From Glebionis coronaria (taxonomy: Eukaryota; Streptophyta; Magnoliopsida; Asterales; Asteraceae), in the NCBI GenBank assembly GCA_025667525.1, contig CM046875.1:120456340-120520339 (forward strand): 64,000 nt of DNA, given 5' to 3'. A program made the translations under genes and the position numbers. Positions within the stretch are counted from its first letter, which is position 1, and each line of letters begins with the position of its first letter. Shown piece after piece: positions 22,989 through 34,811 of this stretch. The notes beneath the pieces were generated by a model. The model had not been told where the DNA came from. It saw only the letters and a program-made list of their open reading frames with translations, and did not search any database.

Positions 22989-23345
22989 ATGTCTTATTCT
23001 CCAAATGAAAGCCTTGATTCTCCTCCATTTTCTCCAATTGCTTTCAATCCCAATTCACCCTAGAACACTCAAAATCACATCTCTTCTCCTTCTAAGAATG
23101 TTGATTGTGGACCTTCTTATCTTCCACCATTAGCCTTTAGTGTTCTTCCTCCTTCACATGATAATGTCATGCATCATGGAACATATTGTCATTGTTGTCA
23201 ATATCAACATCTTGCTATGGCTCATATCTATGAAGAGTTGAATTACATCAAGAGTCTCTTAGTCAAACCTCCTCTTCACAATGACTATGATATCTCTACC
23301 AAGCCACCACCACCTCTTTCCGCCACTACCTTGTCTTTTATATAA
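22989..23345 (+). pseudogene. Element A post-pol small ORF (118 codons, one TAG)
   Basis: The frame from ATG 22989 to TAA 23343-23345 is interrupted by a single TAG at 23061-23063. The product would be rich in proline and serine, then carry a small Cys/His cluster (HHGTYCHCCQYQH), a helical stretch (MAHIYEELNYIKSLLVK) and a proline run. Some SIRE-type copia elements carry an extra frame between pol and the 3' LTR, often called env-like, but this one is far shorter and no membrane segment is seen. The function is unknown. A single stop over 118 codons in a rotten element suggests selection until recently, or chance. Confidence 0.45.
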
Positions 23346-23816
23346 GCATTGGTTGGTTATCTTCAAGACATCTAGTTCAAGCAAATCTTAGAGTTCTAGT
23401 TTAACTAGGATTAGATTTATGTTTCTCTTTTGGCTTGTTTTATTTCTCATACATCTTTGTATGCTTTGTTTCCTTGTATCTTTTATCATGTTTCCTTTTA
23501 ACATGATTTATCTTGGATCTTTATCTCTTCTCTTATATTTTTTTGTGACCTTTGTTATATCTTGTTGGGCGTATCTTCTCTTCTACTAACCCTTCTATGT
23601 AGCTTGTCACCATATCTCGATTCCTTGGTGCCCCAAGCAAAGGAGAGTAAGCACCAAGGGGGAGCATTTACAGAGTCCGGTTCTTTTCTTCTTCAAAGAC
23701 TTTTGCAACCTTTTTGCTTCGACAAAAGGGGAGAAATGAAATAAACTCGTCTTCGAAAATCTTGTTTTTATTAGGTGATTGAGTTTATGTATTGTCAGAA
23801 TAAAAAAAAGGGAGAT
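23346..23816 (+). other. Element A 3' untranslated region with three polypurine tracts
   Basis: Three purine tracts occur: CCAAGGGGGAGCA (about 23657-23669), AAAAGGGGAGAAATGAA (about 23725-23741) and AAAAAAAAGGGAGAT (23802-23816). The last abuts the 3' LTR. Repeated purine tracts are typical of SIRE-type elements. Confidence 0.65.
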
Positions 23817-25055
23817 TGTTAATGCAATGATGCCTAAAAATGTTACTTGCATTAATCTGTCTCGCTTTGTTTTGATTACGACAATATGTAAAAACAAGCA
23901 TTTACGAAAACAACGAAAAACGAATTCTTGAGTTCAAGTATTTTTCATTTCAACCATTATCACTTAAGGTATGTACAAACAAGTACTCATCCTAATTAAG
24001 TGATAAAGGATTTAATCTTTTCTTAAAACTCACTTTTTATTAAGTGTGACAAGTTTTTATTAAACTTTCTTTTTAAGAAAATGTTTTATTAAATTAATTA
24101 TTTGAAAATTTGAAAATTTGTAAATGGCATATTCTTTCTAGGTTTGGAATATCCTTTTAGGATATTTTAATCTCCAGATTTTAACCATACCACTAAAAGA
24201 CAAAAAGGAGGGAGTCTACTCTGGCGGTTCCTTAGTGGCTATGGCGGTTCCTTATCGATAAGGAACCGGGGCTGCAATAAGGAACCGCGGGAAGATATAG
24301 TCGTTGGAAGTTTGTCTTATCAAGAGTGGACCATTCTCAGATTTTCTCTTCACCTCTTTTGCACATATATTTCCAGATTCTTTCATACTTCTTAAATCAC
24401 TCAAATCTTTGGTCATTTGGTTGATTACTACTTGTTTTGAAGTGAATCTTTCTCCTCCCATCTCTTCCTCTCAAAGTGTAAAGAGAAGAACACTTTCATC
24501 CTTGAAGTGTTGTGTCTACCTTAAAGATCCATTGAAGATCCAAACTTATTTATTCATTGTTGTGTCATTGTTGTGAAGATCCAAGTAGTTGTGTCTATCT
24601 GGAAGTTGTGTATGTATTAAGGTTAATACTTGGTCCTTAAAGTATATTGGTGTAGATTGGTCCTAGCTAGGATTAGGGCTCGACTTTTAGCTTAGAGTCG
24701 GAAATTGGATAAGCGATGTTGTGTAAGGTTTCTCCACCTTAAGGAGCTTGTTGATTAGTGAACTCTCGAGTAAGGAGTACTCGAGGAGTGGAGTAGGAAT
24801 GAGGAGTGAGCTTCGTTGCCGAACCACTATAAATCCTTGGTGTTTGGTTTGATCTTTCCTTCCCTTATCTCTTTACATTCGTTATTCTTTATACTTGTGA
24901 TTATTAGTTTAGTTGCAATATACCTTGTTCATATTGTGTATAAGAAGGTTTCACATAAATACTCAAGCCTAAGTTTTTAAAAAGGATTTTTAAAAACCAT
25001 CTTTTAACAAGTAAATTTAAGAAACTATTCAACCCCCGCCCTTCTAGTTTCTATA
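23817..25055 (+). repeat. Element A 3' LTR
   Basis: It is 1239 bases and colinear with the 5' LTR. It has a degenerate TATA position, and the C run is shortened and interrupted (CCCCCGCCC). It ends TTCTATA before the target duplication GAATT. Confidence 0.95.
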
Positions 25056-25060
25056 GAATT

Positions 25061-26222
25061 TTCAGCATCTCACTTCTCCCTATACTCCATAACAAAATGG
25101 TGTATCTAAAAAGGAGAATCGGACATTATTGGATATGGTGCGATCTATGTTTAATCTTACAACTTTACCTTTATCCTTTTGGGATTATGCTTTAGAGTCT
25201 GCTGTTCGCATTTTAAAAATGGTTCCCACAAAGAAGGTCGATAAGACGCCATATGAACTATGGCATGATAAGAAGCCATATTTATCTTATTTAAAGGTCT
25301 GGGGTTGCGAGGCGTATGTGAAGCGTGACTTGGGTGACAAACTTCAACAACGATCTGTAAAATGTATCTTTGTAGGATATCCTAAAGAAACTATGGGTTA
25401 CTACTTTTATTATCCACCTGAGAACAATGTGATTGTTGCTAGGTATGGAGACTTCCTTGAATCTGATCTTGTTAATCAAGAATTCAGTGGGAGAAATTAT
25501 GATCTTGAAGAAATTCATATAGATACATTACCTTCTGAAAACACTAGCGATGTAATTCTTGTAGAACTAGAAAGTCTGGCGGTTCCACCGGAATTAGTTC
25601 CTCTGCGTAGATCCGTAAGGATTAAAAACGAAAATAGCAATATATGTCTTAACATAGAGGATGATGATGAGTTAGGGGATCTTGGTGAACCCGCTAATTA
25701 TAAGTCCGCCATACTTGATCCTGAAAAGGATAAGTGGATGGTTGCTATGGATGAGGAAATGAAATCCATGAAAGTAAATGATGTTTGGATTCTTGTAGAA
25801 CCACCACCGAATGCTAAAGTAGTGAGACATAAGTGGATATACAAGAAGAAAACCGACATGGACGGAAAAGTACAATCCTATAAAGCTCGTTTAGTAGCTA
25901 AAAGTTTTACTCAAACTTTTGGCGTAGACTACATGGAGACATTTTCTCATGTAGCAGACTTAAGAGCTATTAGGATTCTCATAGCTATAGCAGCATACTA
26001 TGACTTTGCGATATGGCCAATGGATGTTAAAACTGCCTTCTTAAATGGTCGCTTAGATGAAAACATCTATATGCAGTAACCAGAAGGGTATGCTGATCCT
26101 GAGAATCGAGGACATTTATGCAAATTTCAAAGGTCTATTTTTGGTTTAAAGCAAGTATCACGTCAAAGGAATAAAAGATTTGATGAAGAAAACAAAAAGT
26201 TTGGATTTATTCAGAATCCTGA
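25061..26222 (+). pseudogene. pol: Copia-2 integrase C-terminus and reverse transcriptase, cut by element B
   Basis: This is a direct continuation of 16948. After a shifted start, the frame from about 25087 gives QNGVSKKENRT (the usual E of the catalytic triad is K), then LPLSFWDYALESAV and the RVT_2 domain with MDVKTAFLNG near 26020. A TAG lies at 26077-26079 (CAA in Copia-1). Sequence resembling Copia-1 continues to 26222, where the LTR of B interrupts it before the YVDD motif. Confidence 0.85.
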
Positions 26223-27593
26223 TGTGACAACCATGGTTTTAGGGTTCGTCACTTAGACTATAGTTTAAGGTGTTTTGTGCAAACATGTGCTTTTATGTGC
26301 TTATGTGTTTCTTTTGTGTGTTTGGAGTGAGGTTTGGATATCGTTTATGGGTATATGGTACTCATAAGTAAATTGAGGAACGGTTACTTCATATTCATGA
26401 GCTCACAAGGTAGTGACTATGAAATGAGATGCTGTTATTTCGTGGTTTTACGTATACGTATATGTATTATAGAAAATCGTATTTTTACGATTTAAGGTTT
26501 AGCATTAAGAGGTCTCGGATGAGGTAATTAGTCACGGGAATAATTTACGGGATGGTTTTAAGTCATTTAGAACTTATTTGTATAGTTTATTTCATATTCT
26601 AAGAGTTTTTATAAAACTGTATATTTTTACGTCTTTTACGGTATACGCGTAAATTGACTAGTTTTACGGTTTAGCGGTTTTGGAGGTTTTAGGAGCTGAA
26701 ATAAATTAATGAAATTTAAGGTAATGATAATTAATAGTTAATTTACAGTAAATAATTAAAAAAAAAAGGCTATTTGGGTCGGTTATGAGCCAATTTGGTG
26801 GAAGGGGTTAGAAAATATGGAAAGTTTTGGTTTTAGCCTTAAATTTGGATTATGAAAGGTGTTTTAATATAAATTAAGACCCCTAAAGGCCATGGACGAC
26901 TTATATCAGTTATAGGGTCGAAAATACATCAATGGAGGTTAGGGTTTTCAAGAAAAATCAATCCCTTGAAGATTAGAGGTAAAAATCATGTTCTAATTAC
27001 GTCTTTATTAACTAAATCATGTTTCTAATTCATGTAAACATCAATTATGATGGATTTAGGGTTAGAGAAAAATTAAAATCTAAGAATTAATGTTATTATA
27101 ATGATTAGATAAATTAGGGCTTGTGATTAAATAAATTATGAATAATTAATTAGGTTAATTCAATTAAATTCGTGATTAAACTAGGCAGAATTTTTGGTAC
27201 ATTGTTTTGATCATATCTAGAGTTCTACAAACTTTTAATTTTCTAATCTTATATCCCTGAAAAGGTAATTGAATTGGCTTTAAAATGAAAGAAACTAGAA
27301 TTGAATTGGAGGTAGGGAAGTGGGTCAAAAACAGGTTACAACAGTCGGAGGTCAAAGTTGTTTTGAAATCAATCGGGTTTAAATTAATGTTTTAAGATGT
27401 TTAGGGTACTTAGGATTATAATTGGACCTTCAAACAAATATGAGACTTAGATTACATATTAAATAAAAGATCTGGAGGAGGGCTAAACAAATGGGTTAGG
27501 GTAAGACCCTCTGATCATATATATATAGACATTTACCTATTTTTTATTGCTTCTCATTTTAACAATTTTAAGGACCTACACCATTTTATCTAA

Positions 27594-27597
<4 letters not shown>

Positions 27598-27678
<81 letters not shown>
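27598..27678. repeat. (TA)n microsatellite in the left LTR of B
   Basis: About 81 bases of pure TA. The counterpart in the right LTR is about 251 bases. Confidence 0.95.
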
Positions 27679-27680
<2 letters not shown>

Positions 27681-27908
27681 AGGCCTTAACAGTAGCTTTA
27701 AGGTTGCGGCCAAAGGGGAGAGTTAGCTAACACATGTAAGGGCATTGGGTTTCTTTTACAGGGCATGTTATTTTGGTTAAGGGGGTGTTCGACCAATAGT
27801 TTGAAGTATGAAAAACGGGACTGTTTTGGGTAAAATGTTAACGAGACGAGTTATGAACTAAACTAAGTTAAGGGCTTTATATAGGGGTGTAATGAGATTC
27901 ACATGGCT

Positions 27909-27916
27909 TATAAATA
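27909..27916 (+). promoter_or_regulatory. TATA box in the left LTR of B
   Basis: GGCTTATAAATAGGG, conserved in the right LTR at 63326-63333. Confidence 0.55.
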
Positions 27917-28273
27917 GGGTTAAGTTGTAGGAGAAGGTTAGATATCCATCAAAGATTGATGAGCCATTTTGGTATGTGGTTCATGTCTTGATTGTATACG
28001 TTTGTGTGTTTAGATTTGTGCTAGAGCACGGGTACTTGGAGAAGCTTGTTCAGGTGAGTTTCATAGTCCCATGTTTCTATGATTTATGAATGTTTTGAAT
28101 TCCAAATGTATGGAAGAGACACTCTATGGTTTTGTAACTAATGTTGTGAATGTTTTTATGGTTTGTGATGGACTTGTGTGTGCACTTATGTGATTAACTG
28201 CTATGTGATTCTTGATTGTGTTTATGATTTGGACCGGGGGACACGTACCATCTCAGTTATTGTGGTTTGACTT

Positions 28274-31239
28274 TGTAACACCCCATTTTGATAATGGAAA
28301 TGTCACATGCAATTATGGCGTGTCATCAAAGCATACAAGGAAAAATGTCTAAACATTACTTGACCATAAAAGGAAAATACCGGAATCAAACATCGGTAGT
28401 CCAAAAGTAAAGCTCATCACACACAAACATAGTATAGTAAAGGAAAGGACTAAACAATGTCCATAGCAAATGTATCATAAGAAAGGAAATGCATAAAGTA
28501 AAGAAGGCTAGACAGCTTCCAGTCCATATGCACGTACTCTTAGTGTCTACGAGCGTCCCTGAGTACCTGTCATTTTGGGAACATAGAAAAGGAAAACGGC
28601 TGAGCATTTACGCTCAATGCACGGATGTACAATAAAGCATGAATAGGATAAGCATAGAACATATAACAGCGGAAGAAAACTAAGTCCCGAGTAACCTGGT
28701 TAAGTCTTGATAAAACTGGTTTTATAGTTTGAAAGTCTTATGTTTGTCTTAATAAAACTGTTTGTCATATTTTACCATTAGCCAATATAGGTCATGAAAA
28801 TCCACCGTGCATGAATACTTAGAGGGGTGACCTCATCATGCAAATTAGAGGGGCTGCCTCTAATTTAATATACTGGTTTTTGGGTAGGAGAGATCAGCTC
28901 CTTGTTAAGGATGCAAGGCACACACCACATTCACCATGAAATCCTGACTGAAAACATGTAACTAGGATGCACCCATACACCCCACATGATAAATATAAAT
29001 AAATGGCCAAAAGCTGAAGGGACGCCACGAGCAATCACTCCGCCGTGGTGAAGTCATAACATTAGTGCCTCTAATGTTATGGTTATGGTACCTCCATAAC
29101 TAGGTGAAACTGGTCATGCATGTATATGGATATAGGTAATCTTAGGTAAACATAAGCAATCAAACACGTAACTTATACTACGGGAAAATAGTTGGCTGCA
29201 TACGGGGAAATCCTAATAAGGAAAGAATGTCCATACTGAAAGGACGGGAATCCGTACCTTATGTCCAGTGAACGAAGAAGATGAACTGAGAGAAATCCTA
29301 CTTCCGTATCACTAGTGCTACATAAATACATACATGAATAAGTATCTGCTTACTAAATACGTAGCTGGTTTTATGTCATGTCTTAGCTTATTTCATGTGT
29401 TCTTACCATGTTTTACTGTTTTTAAGCCCTAAACCGTGTTTATCTTATATTCTGTTTAATCTGATTAAGTATTTCTGGTATTCCATGTGTTATTATACTT
29501 ACTGTGTAATAATAAGTAACTTTCCAAAAATAGCAGGTTTCCTAAAATAGAAAGTTTCCAAAAATAAAAAGTTTCCAAAAATAGAAAGTTTCCAAAAATA
29601 GAAAGTTACCAAAAATAGAAAGTTTCCAAAAATAGAAAGTTTCCAAAAATAGATTTATTGCTTAAAATAGATAACTTTCTAAAAATAGAAAGTTTCCATA
29701 AATAGATCAGCTGCCTTAATTAAATAAGTTTCCATAAATAGATTAGCTGCCTGAAATAAATAAGTTTCTAAAAATAGAAGGTTTCCATAAATAGATTAGC
29801 TGCCTAATTTAATTAAGTTTCTAAAAAATAGAAAGTTTCCATAACTAGAAATAAGCTGGTTAAATAAGCTAAGTATATAAGCCTAAGTGTTTTCATGATT
29901 ATTTTCTAAGTCATATTATATAATGTATTGTTTAATAATTATTTCATGTAATAAAATTAAACTATAGGTTAAAATATTTAATTAAAGTATAACATGTTTT
30001 AATTAAATAAAGTTAAATACTTAGGTTAAAACATGTATTATTATTTATTAATAATATAACCTAAGTCATGTTAATTAATTAATTATAATCATGGTTTTTA
30101 AATAATTAATTAATTATAAGTCTAAAATATAAAAATACTTAGGTTAATTAATTTCATGATTATTAATAATTAAAATAACCTAAGTCATGTTATTAAATTA
30201 ATCATGTCATTTTATTAATTTAATTTTTAACATAAGATCATAAACATAAAAACTAAACATACACCATGAACCGGATCTAGAATCAAAACCATGAACCGGA
30301 CATGAAATCGACACCGTACCCCGAACCAACTCGGGGTACCCCGTGCCTTGATGCTGCCGTGGGACCCACACCCACCAACCGGGACCTTATGGTCTCGGTG
30401 GTGGTCGGATGGCCAAACCTAAACCCCCTTGGGTTCGGTGTAGGCCGCGGCTAAAACAAACACCCCTTAAAACCATACTTTTGATTTTATTAAATCCAAA
30501 TTCATGTTAGATCCATGTTTATTTATTAGATTTTTGTAAAAACATAACATGTTCTTGATTTATTAAAAGATCAAATCAAAAGAAAAGGTTTAAAAAGTAT
30601 TTACCGAATTCGTGGATCAAAAGGACGAAGAACAAACACGATCACCAACTAATATTCCAAGATCCAAGATCAACAAACACCTCCTTGTGGTGTTCTTAGG
30701 GTGGCGGCCAAAAAAGAAAAGAGAAGGAGGGTTTTAGGTTTTAGCTAAAATCTTTTGTAATTGTAAAAATGAGTAGTGAAAAATCCTTAACCCCCTTTAG
30801 TAAAATTTACAAATGGGCTTGGCCTGTTTGTCCCTTGTATCCGCGGGTAGGGGGCCCCACTTGGGGTACCCGTACCTTTTTCCGTGTCTCGATGTTAAGT
30901 TATTTGTTCGTGATTATTTGTGTTCGCGTTTTAAGTGTTCTCGTTACGTAAATATCGTGATCTAATATATTTAATTACGCTCGTAATAAATATATATACG
31001 TAATTAATAATAGTTCGTGTTTTAATTACGTTCATGATTTTATGATCGCATGTTCATGATTAATTATTGTCAAATAATTATTACGTGCTCGTGCGTAGTA
31101 AATACTTATCGTGTTCTAACACGTACGTAATACGTAAAACCCTAACACGTAATCGTAATCATGCTATATTAGGAAAGTTTAAATCTAGTACGTACGATCT
31201 TAAGGGTACTATTCATGGTAAAAGCATGCGGGTTTTACA
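28274..31239 (-). repeat. Element C 3' LTR
   Basis: Read on the minus strand it starts TGTAAAACCCGCATGC and ends GGGGTGTTACA. It contains a 17-bp tandem repeat block (about 29520-29860), a very AT-rich block (about 29880-30240) and GC-rich palindromes such as GGGGTACCCC-type sites near 30335. Confidence 0.95.
29520..29860. repeat. 17-bp tandem repeat (AAAAATAGAAAGTTTCC) in the 3' LTR of C
   Basis: Roughly seven near-perfect units precede degenerate variants (CATAAATAGATTAGCTGCC). The counterpart block at about 37805-38130 has a different number and order of units. Confidence 0.85.
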
Positions 31240-31254
31240 ACTCTTCCTCCCTAA
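31240..31254 (-). promoter_or_regulatory. Element C polypurine tract
   Basis: On the minus strand it reads TTAGGGAGGAAGAGT, directly before the 3' LTR. Confidence 0.7.
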
Positions 31255-31315
31255 AAAGAATAATTCGTTCCCGAATTATAGATAAAGTAAACTGGAAGGA
31301 AGAACATACCCGAAT

Positions 31316-32356
31316 TCAAAATATGAAATGAGGGTAAGAAGCCCGGATAGACTCCTCTGTTTCCCAAGTGGCTTCCCGCTCGGTATGATCCCTCCATAGA
31401 ATTTTGACGAATGGAATCGTCTTCTTTCTCATGACTCGTTCTTGTCTGTCAAGAACTCGTTCGGGTTCTTCTATAAAAGTGAGATCTTCACGTATCTGTT
31501 CCAGTGGATATTGAACCATGTGAAGGGGATGATACTGGTACCCTCTGAGTAAGGACACATGAAACACATTGTGCACATGCGAAAGCTGCGGAGGTAACGC
31601 CAATCGGTAAGATACTTCACTGACTCGTTCAATGATATCAAACGGTCCGATGAAACGAGGACTGAGTTTCCCTTTAATCTCGAAGCGTCTAACACCACGT
31701 GCCGGCGAAACCTTAAGGAAGACGTGATCTCCTACGTTAAAGTGTATATCCCTACGATGCTTATCGGCGTAACTCTTCTGACGTGACCGTGCCTCCTGAA
31801 TTTTCTGCTTAGCTACTGCGATCTTCTCATTGGTCATCTCTATGATTTCCGGTCCTTCAAGTGTTCGCTCGCCAACCTGATCCCAGCAGATTGGGGCGCG
31901 ACACTTCCTGCCATACAACATCTCAAATGGAGCACACTTGATACTTGCGTACCAACTGTTGTTGTATGCAAATTCCACCAAACAGATGTAATCGTCCCAA
32001 TCACCCGTACATTCCAACGCACATGACCTCAATATATCTTCCAATGTTTGAATGGTTCGCTCCGACTGTCCGTCCGTTTGAGGATGAAAAGCCGTGCTAA
32101 GCTTAAGTTGTATACCCCAAGCTTTTTGCAGACTCTTCCAAAAACGCGAAGTGAATCGAGGATCTCTGTCTGAGACGATGCTGGATGGTGCACCGTGGAG
32201 TCTCATGATCTCTCTTCTGTACGTATCTGCGAGTTTACTTACCGGATCTTCCTTGCGGATCGGTAAGAAATGAGCTGATTTGGTAATTCGATCAACGATA
32301 ACCCAAATTGCATCGTGCTTCCTCTTGGTAGGCGGAAGACCAGTAACAAAATCCAT
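31316..32356 (-). pseudogene. pol: Element C integrase core, C-terminus and chromodomain
   Basis: This is a 346-codon open block. The integrase catalytic residues appear as D in MDFVTGLPP (residue 2), D in IVSDRDPRF (about residue 64) and E in GQSERTIQTLED (about residue 99). The C-terminal GPF/Y-type region follows with SPRFIGPFDIIERV, HNVFHVSLLRGY and then a chromodomain (about 293-346), with KKTIPFVKILWRDHTE and EATWETEESIRASYPHF. A chromodomain after GPF/Y marks chromoviruses of the Tekay/Del clade, which use it for targeting chromatin. The apparent start at 32356 is internal. The upstream part of integrase is in the same frame but interrupted by stops. Confidence 0.9.
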
Positions 32357-32812
32357 GGTGATTTTGTCCCACTTCCACTATGGGATATCTAACGGTTGAA
32401 GGAGACCGCCAGATCGCTGATGCTCGATCTTAACCTGCTGGCAGGTAAGACATTTGGAGACGTAAGTGGCCACATCCTATTTCATACCACTCCACCAAAA
32501 GTACTGCTTGATGTCATGGTACATCTTAGTCGAACCAGGATGTATAGAGAATGGGGAGCTATGAGCTTCAGCTAACAAAGCTTCCCGGAGTTCTTGGTCA
32601 TCAGAAACACAAAGTCTCGTGCCCTACCATACGATACCATCTACATCTACTCTGAATTCTGTCTGCTTCTCCAAATTATGTACTATCGCCCAGATTTCTC
32701 CTTCATCCTTCTGAGCTTCCTTGATCTTAGAGAGTAACTCGGGTTCTACTCTAAGATTAGCCCAGTAACCGTGTTGTCCACGTACCATGATCTCGATGTC
32801 TAGTCGCTCCAA
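32357..32812 (-). pseudogene. pol: Element C integrase N-terminal zinc region (three TAG stops)
   Basis: The frame matches the downstream integrase block. It is broken by TAG at 32624-32626, 32477-32479 and 32378-32380. The H2C2 zinc motif is visible as AHSSPFSIHPG then [10 protein letters not shown]. Upstream, near 32815, a small indel separates it from the RNase H frame; sequence similarity continues without a gap ([17 protein letters not shown]). Confidence 0.8.
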
Positions 32813-34811
32813 GTCTGATGATTTCCTCTTCGATTTTAATGCCGTTAATCATTCCGGACTTCCTGCTAAGAGCATCTGCCACTACATTTGCCTTTCCGGG
32901 ATGATACTGTAGATTAATGTCATAATCCTTCAACAGCTCTAACCATATCCTCTGCCTCATGTTCAATTCACGCTGAGTGAAGATATACTTCAAGCTCTTG
33001 TGGTCCGTGAAAATGTCACATGATTCTCCATATAAGTAGTGCCTCCATATCTTCAATGCAAACACGACTGCAGCAAATTCCAGGTCATGCGTGGGGTAAT
33101 TTTCTTCATAAGGCTTAAGCTGCCGTGAAGCGTACGCGATCACTTTCCCATGTTGCATGAGAACACAGCCAAGTCCCTTCCCCGATGCATCGCTGTAGAT
33201 TTGAAATCTACCCGTACCAGATGGTAGAGTAAGAATAGGTGCAGATACTAGCTTCTGCTTCAGGTCTTCAAAGCTCTTCTCTCGATCTTCAGTCCAGACG
33301 AATTTCTCCCCTTTCCGCATCAGTCTGGTCAATGGTAGTGCTAGGCGGGAAAAGTTCTCTATGAACCTACGGCAATAGCCAGCTAAGCCTAAGAAACTGT
33401 GGACTTCCGTCGCTGATGTCGGCCTTGGCCACTTAGTAATGGCCTCAACCTTCGCTGGATCCATAGTGATTCCTTCTGTTGATACAATGTGACCTAAGAA
33501 TGCCACCTTGTCTAACCAGAACTCACACTTGGAGAATTTAGCATACAGCTGCTTCTGGCGAAGAATCTGTAGTACTGTACGAAGATGGTCTTCGTGTTCC
33601 TCCTTGGACTTTGAGAAAATCAGGATGTCATCGATGAAGACAATGACGAACTTGTCCATAAATTCATGGAAGATTCTGTTCATCAAATCCATGAACACTG
33701 CTGGAGCATTTGTCAGGCCAAATGACATAACTACAAACTCGTAGTGGCCATAGCGGGTACGAAAAGCAGTCTTAGCGATATCCTGCTCCTTGACCCGTAG
33801 CTGATGATAGTCTGACCTAAGATCAATCTTGGAGAAGTGTTTGGCCCCTTGGAGTTGGTCAAACAGATCGTCAATGCGTGGCAGTGGATATCTATTCCGA
33901 ATGGTAATCTTGTTGAGCTCGCGATAGTCTATACAAAGACGCATACTGCCGTCCTTCTTCTTAACAAACAAGACCGGTGCGCCCCATGGAGATGCGCTCG
34001 ATCGAATGAAACCTCGTTCAAGAAGTTCTTGCAGTTGATCCTTCAGCTCCTTCAGCTCTATGGGAGCCATGCGATAAGGAGCCTTGGAGATTGGTTCAGC
34101 TCCTGGAATAAGCTCGATACTAAATTCCACTTCTCGTGCAGGTGGTATGCCCGGAAGTTCTGCTGGAAAAACATCTTGGAATTCCGACACGATAGGTTGA
34201 TCCTGAATTGATGGGGATTCAGCATCCATATTGTGAACCGTAGCTAGATAACCCTCGCAGCCATGTGACAGTAGTGCACGCGCTTGTAGGGTAGATATGA
34301 TTTGTACAGACCGTCCGGGTATGAACCCATTATGAATGTACTCTGGTGCATTAACATCACCGAAGATAACTCGATATGAATGGCAGTCTATGGTAGCATG
34401 ATGCTTGGATAGCCAATCCATGCCCAAAATCATGTCGAAGTCATTCATGTCCAGCGGAAGTGCGTCGACAGGTCGAACCTTATCGTCAAATTCTAGGGGA
34501 AGACTCTTGTATACATGGGTGATTAATACAGAGTCCCTCAAAGTCGTGGAAATAGTAAGCCTATTTTCTACTGGCATGGGGAGCATCCTAATGTTCTTAG
34601 CATAAGCAGTAGAAATAACCGAGTGAGTAGCACCCGTATCGAAAAGAACACATGCAGCTTGACCATACATATACAAGATTCCAGTGATGGTACCTGTAGA
34701 CTTGTTGGCCTGGTCTCGAGATGTCGTGTAGACATGCCCGGTAGTAGGAGGCGGCTTGGTATCAGCATGTCCCGATGTACCCTCCATCTCGCCCTTACGG
34801 CAATCCTTCAT
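32757..34811 (-). pseudogene. pol: Element C protease, reverse transcriptase and RNase H
   Basis: This is a 684-codon open block. It starts in the CCHC knuckle of gag (MKDCRKG), so the ATG at 34811 is internal. The protease is DTGATHS at residues 58-64 with ILGMDWL at 128-134. Reverse transcriptase spans about 240-420, with [37 protein letters not shown] and the catalytic FIDD at 392-395. RNase H (about 530-660) has [13 protein letters not shown] and TDHKSLKYI, ending VVADALSRK. The last 15 residues are off-frame after an indel near 32815. Otherwise this enzyme block is intact. Confidence 0.9.

Larger units (their letters stand above)
16949..25055 (+). mobile_element. Element A: complete SIRE-like Ty1/copia retrotransposon nested in Copia-2
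   Basis: The LTRs at 16949-18181 and 23817-25055 start TGTTAATGCAA and end TTCTATA. A perfect 5-bp target duplication, GAATT, flanks them (16944-16948 and 25056-25060), and the split Copia-2 integrase resumes on the right. By eye, the first 200 LTR bases differ at about 7 places, so it is fairly young. SIRE/Maximus affinity is inferred from the LTR start, the long post-pol region and three purine tracts before the 3' LTR. The coding region is broken throughout. Confidence 0.95.
13173..26222 (+). mobile_element. Copia-2: second copy of the Copia-1 family, interrupted twice
   Basis: The order is a truncated 5' LTR, primer site, long leader, gag, protease and part of integrase. Element A then intervenes (16949-25060), after which integrase C-terminus and reverse transcriptase continue to 26222, where the LTR of element B starts. 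Copia-1 serves as an intact-order reference. The U3 part of the 5' LTR including the TATA box is absent. The 3' part should lie to the right of this window, beyond element B. Confidence 0.85.
26223..28273 (+). repeat. Element B left LTR, first part (before insertion of C)
   Basis: It matches 61492-63694 with about 11 differences in the first 235 bases by eye. It contains a TA microsatellite (27598-27678) and a TATA box. It ends in GACTT (28269-28273), the target duplicated by C. Confidence 0.9.

Noticed and set aside
22295..23816. Full env-like gene after pol of element A
   Set aside because: No long frame, signal peptide or membrane helix; only the 118-codon frame is supported.
28386..28607. 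73-codon frame repeated at 36678-36899
   Set aside because: It is in both LTRs of C and nearly identical because the LTRs are. No homology is recognised.
29520..29860. Possible CRISPR array
   Set aside because: 17-bp units are directly adjacent without spacers in a plant LTR; this is a simple tandem repeat.
33508..33744. Plus-strand frames within 33508-35538
   Set aside because: They are antisense shadows of the protease/reverse transcriptase and gag of element C.
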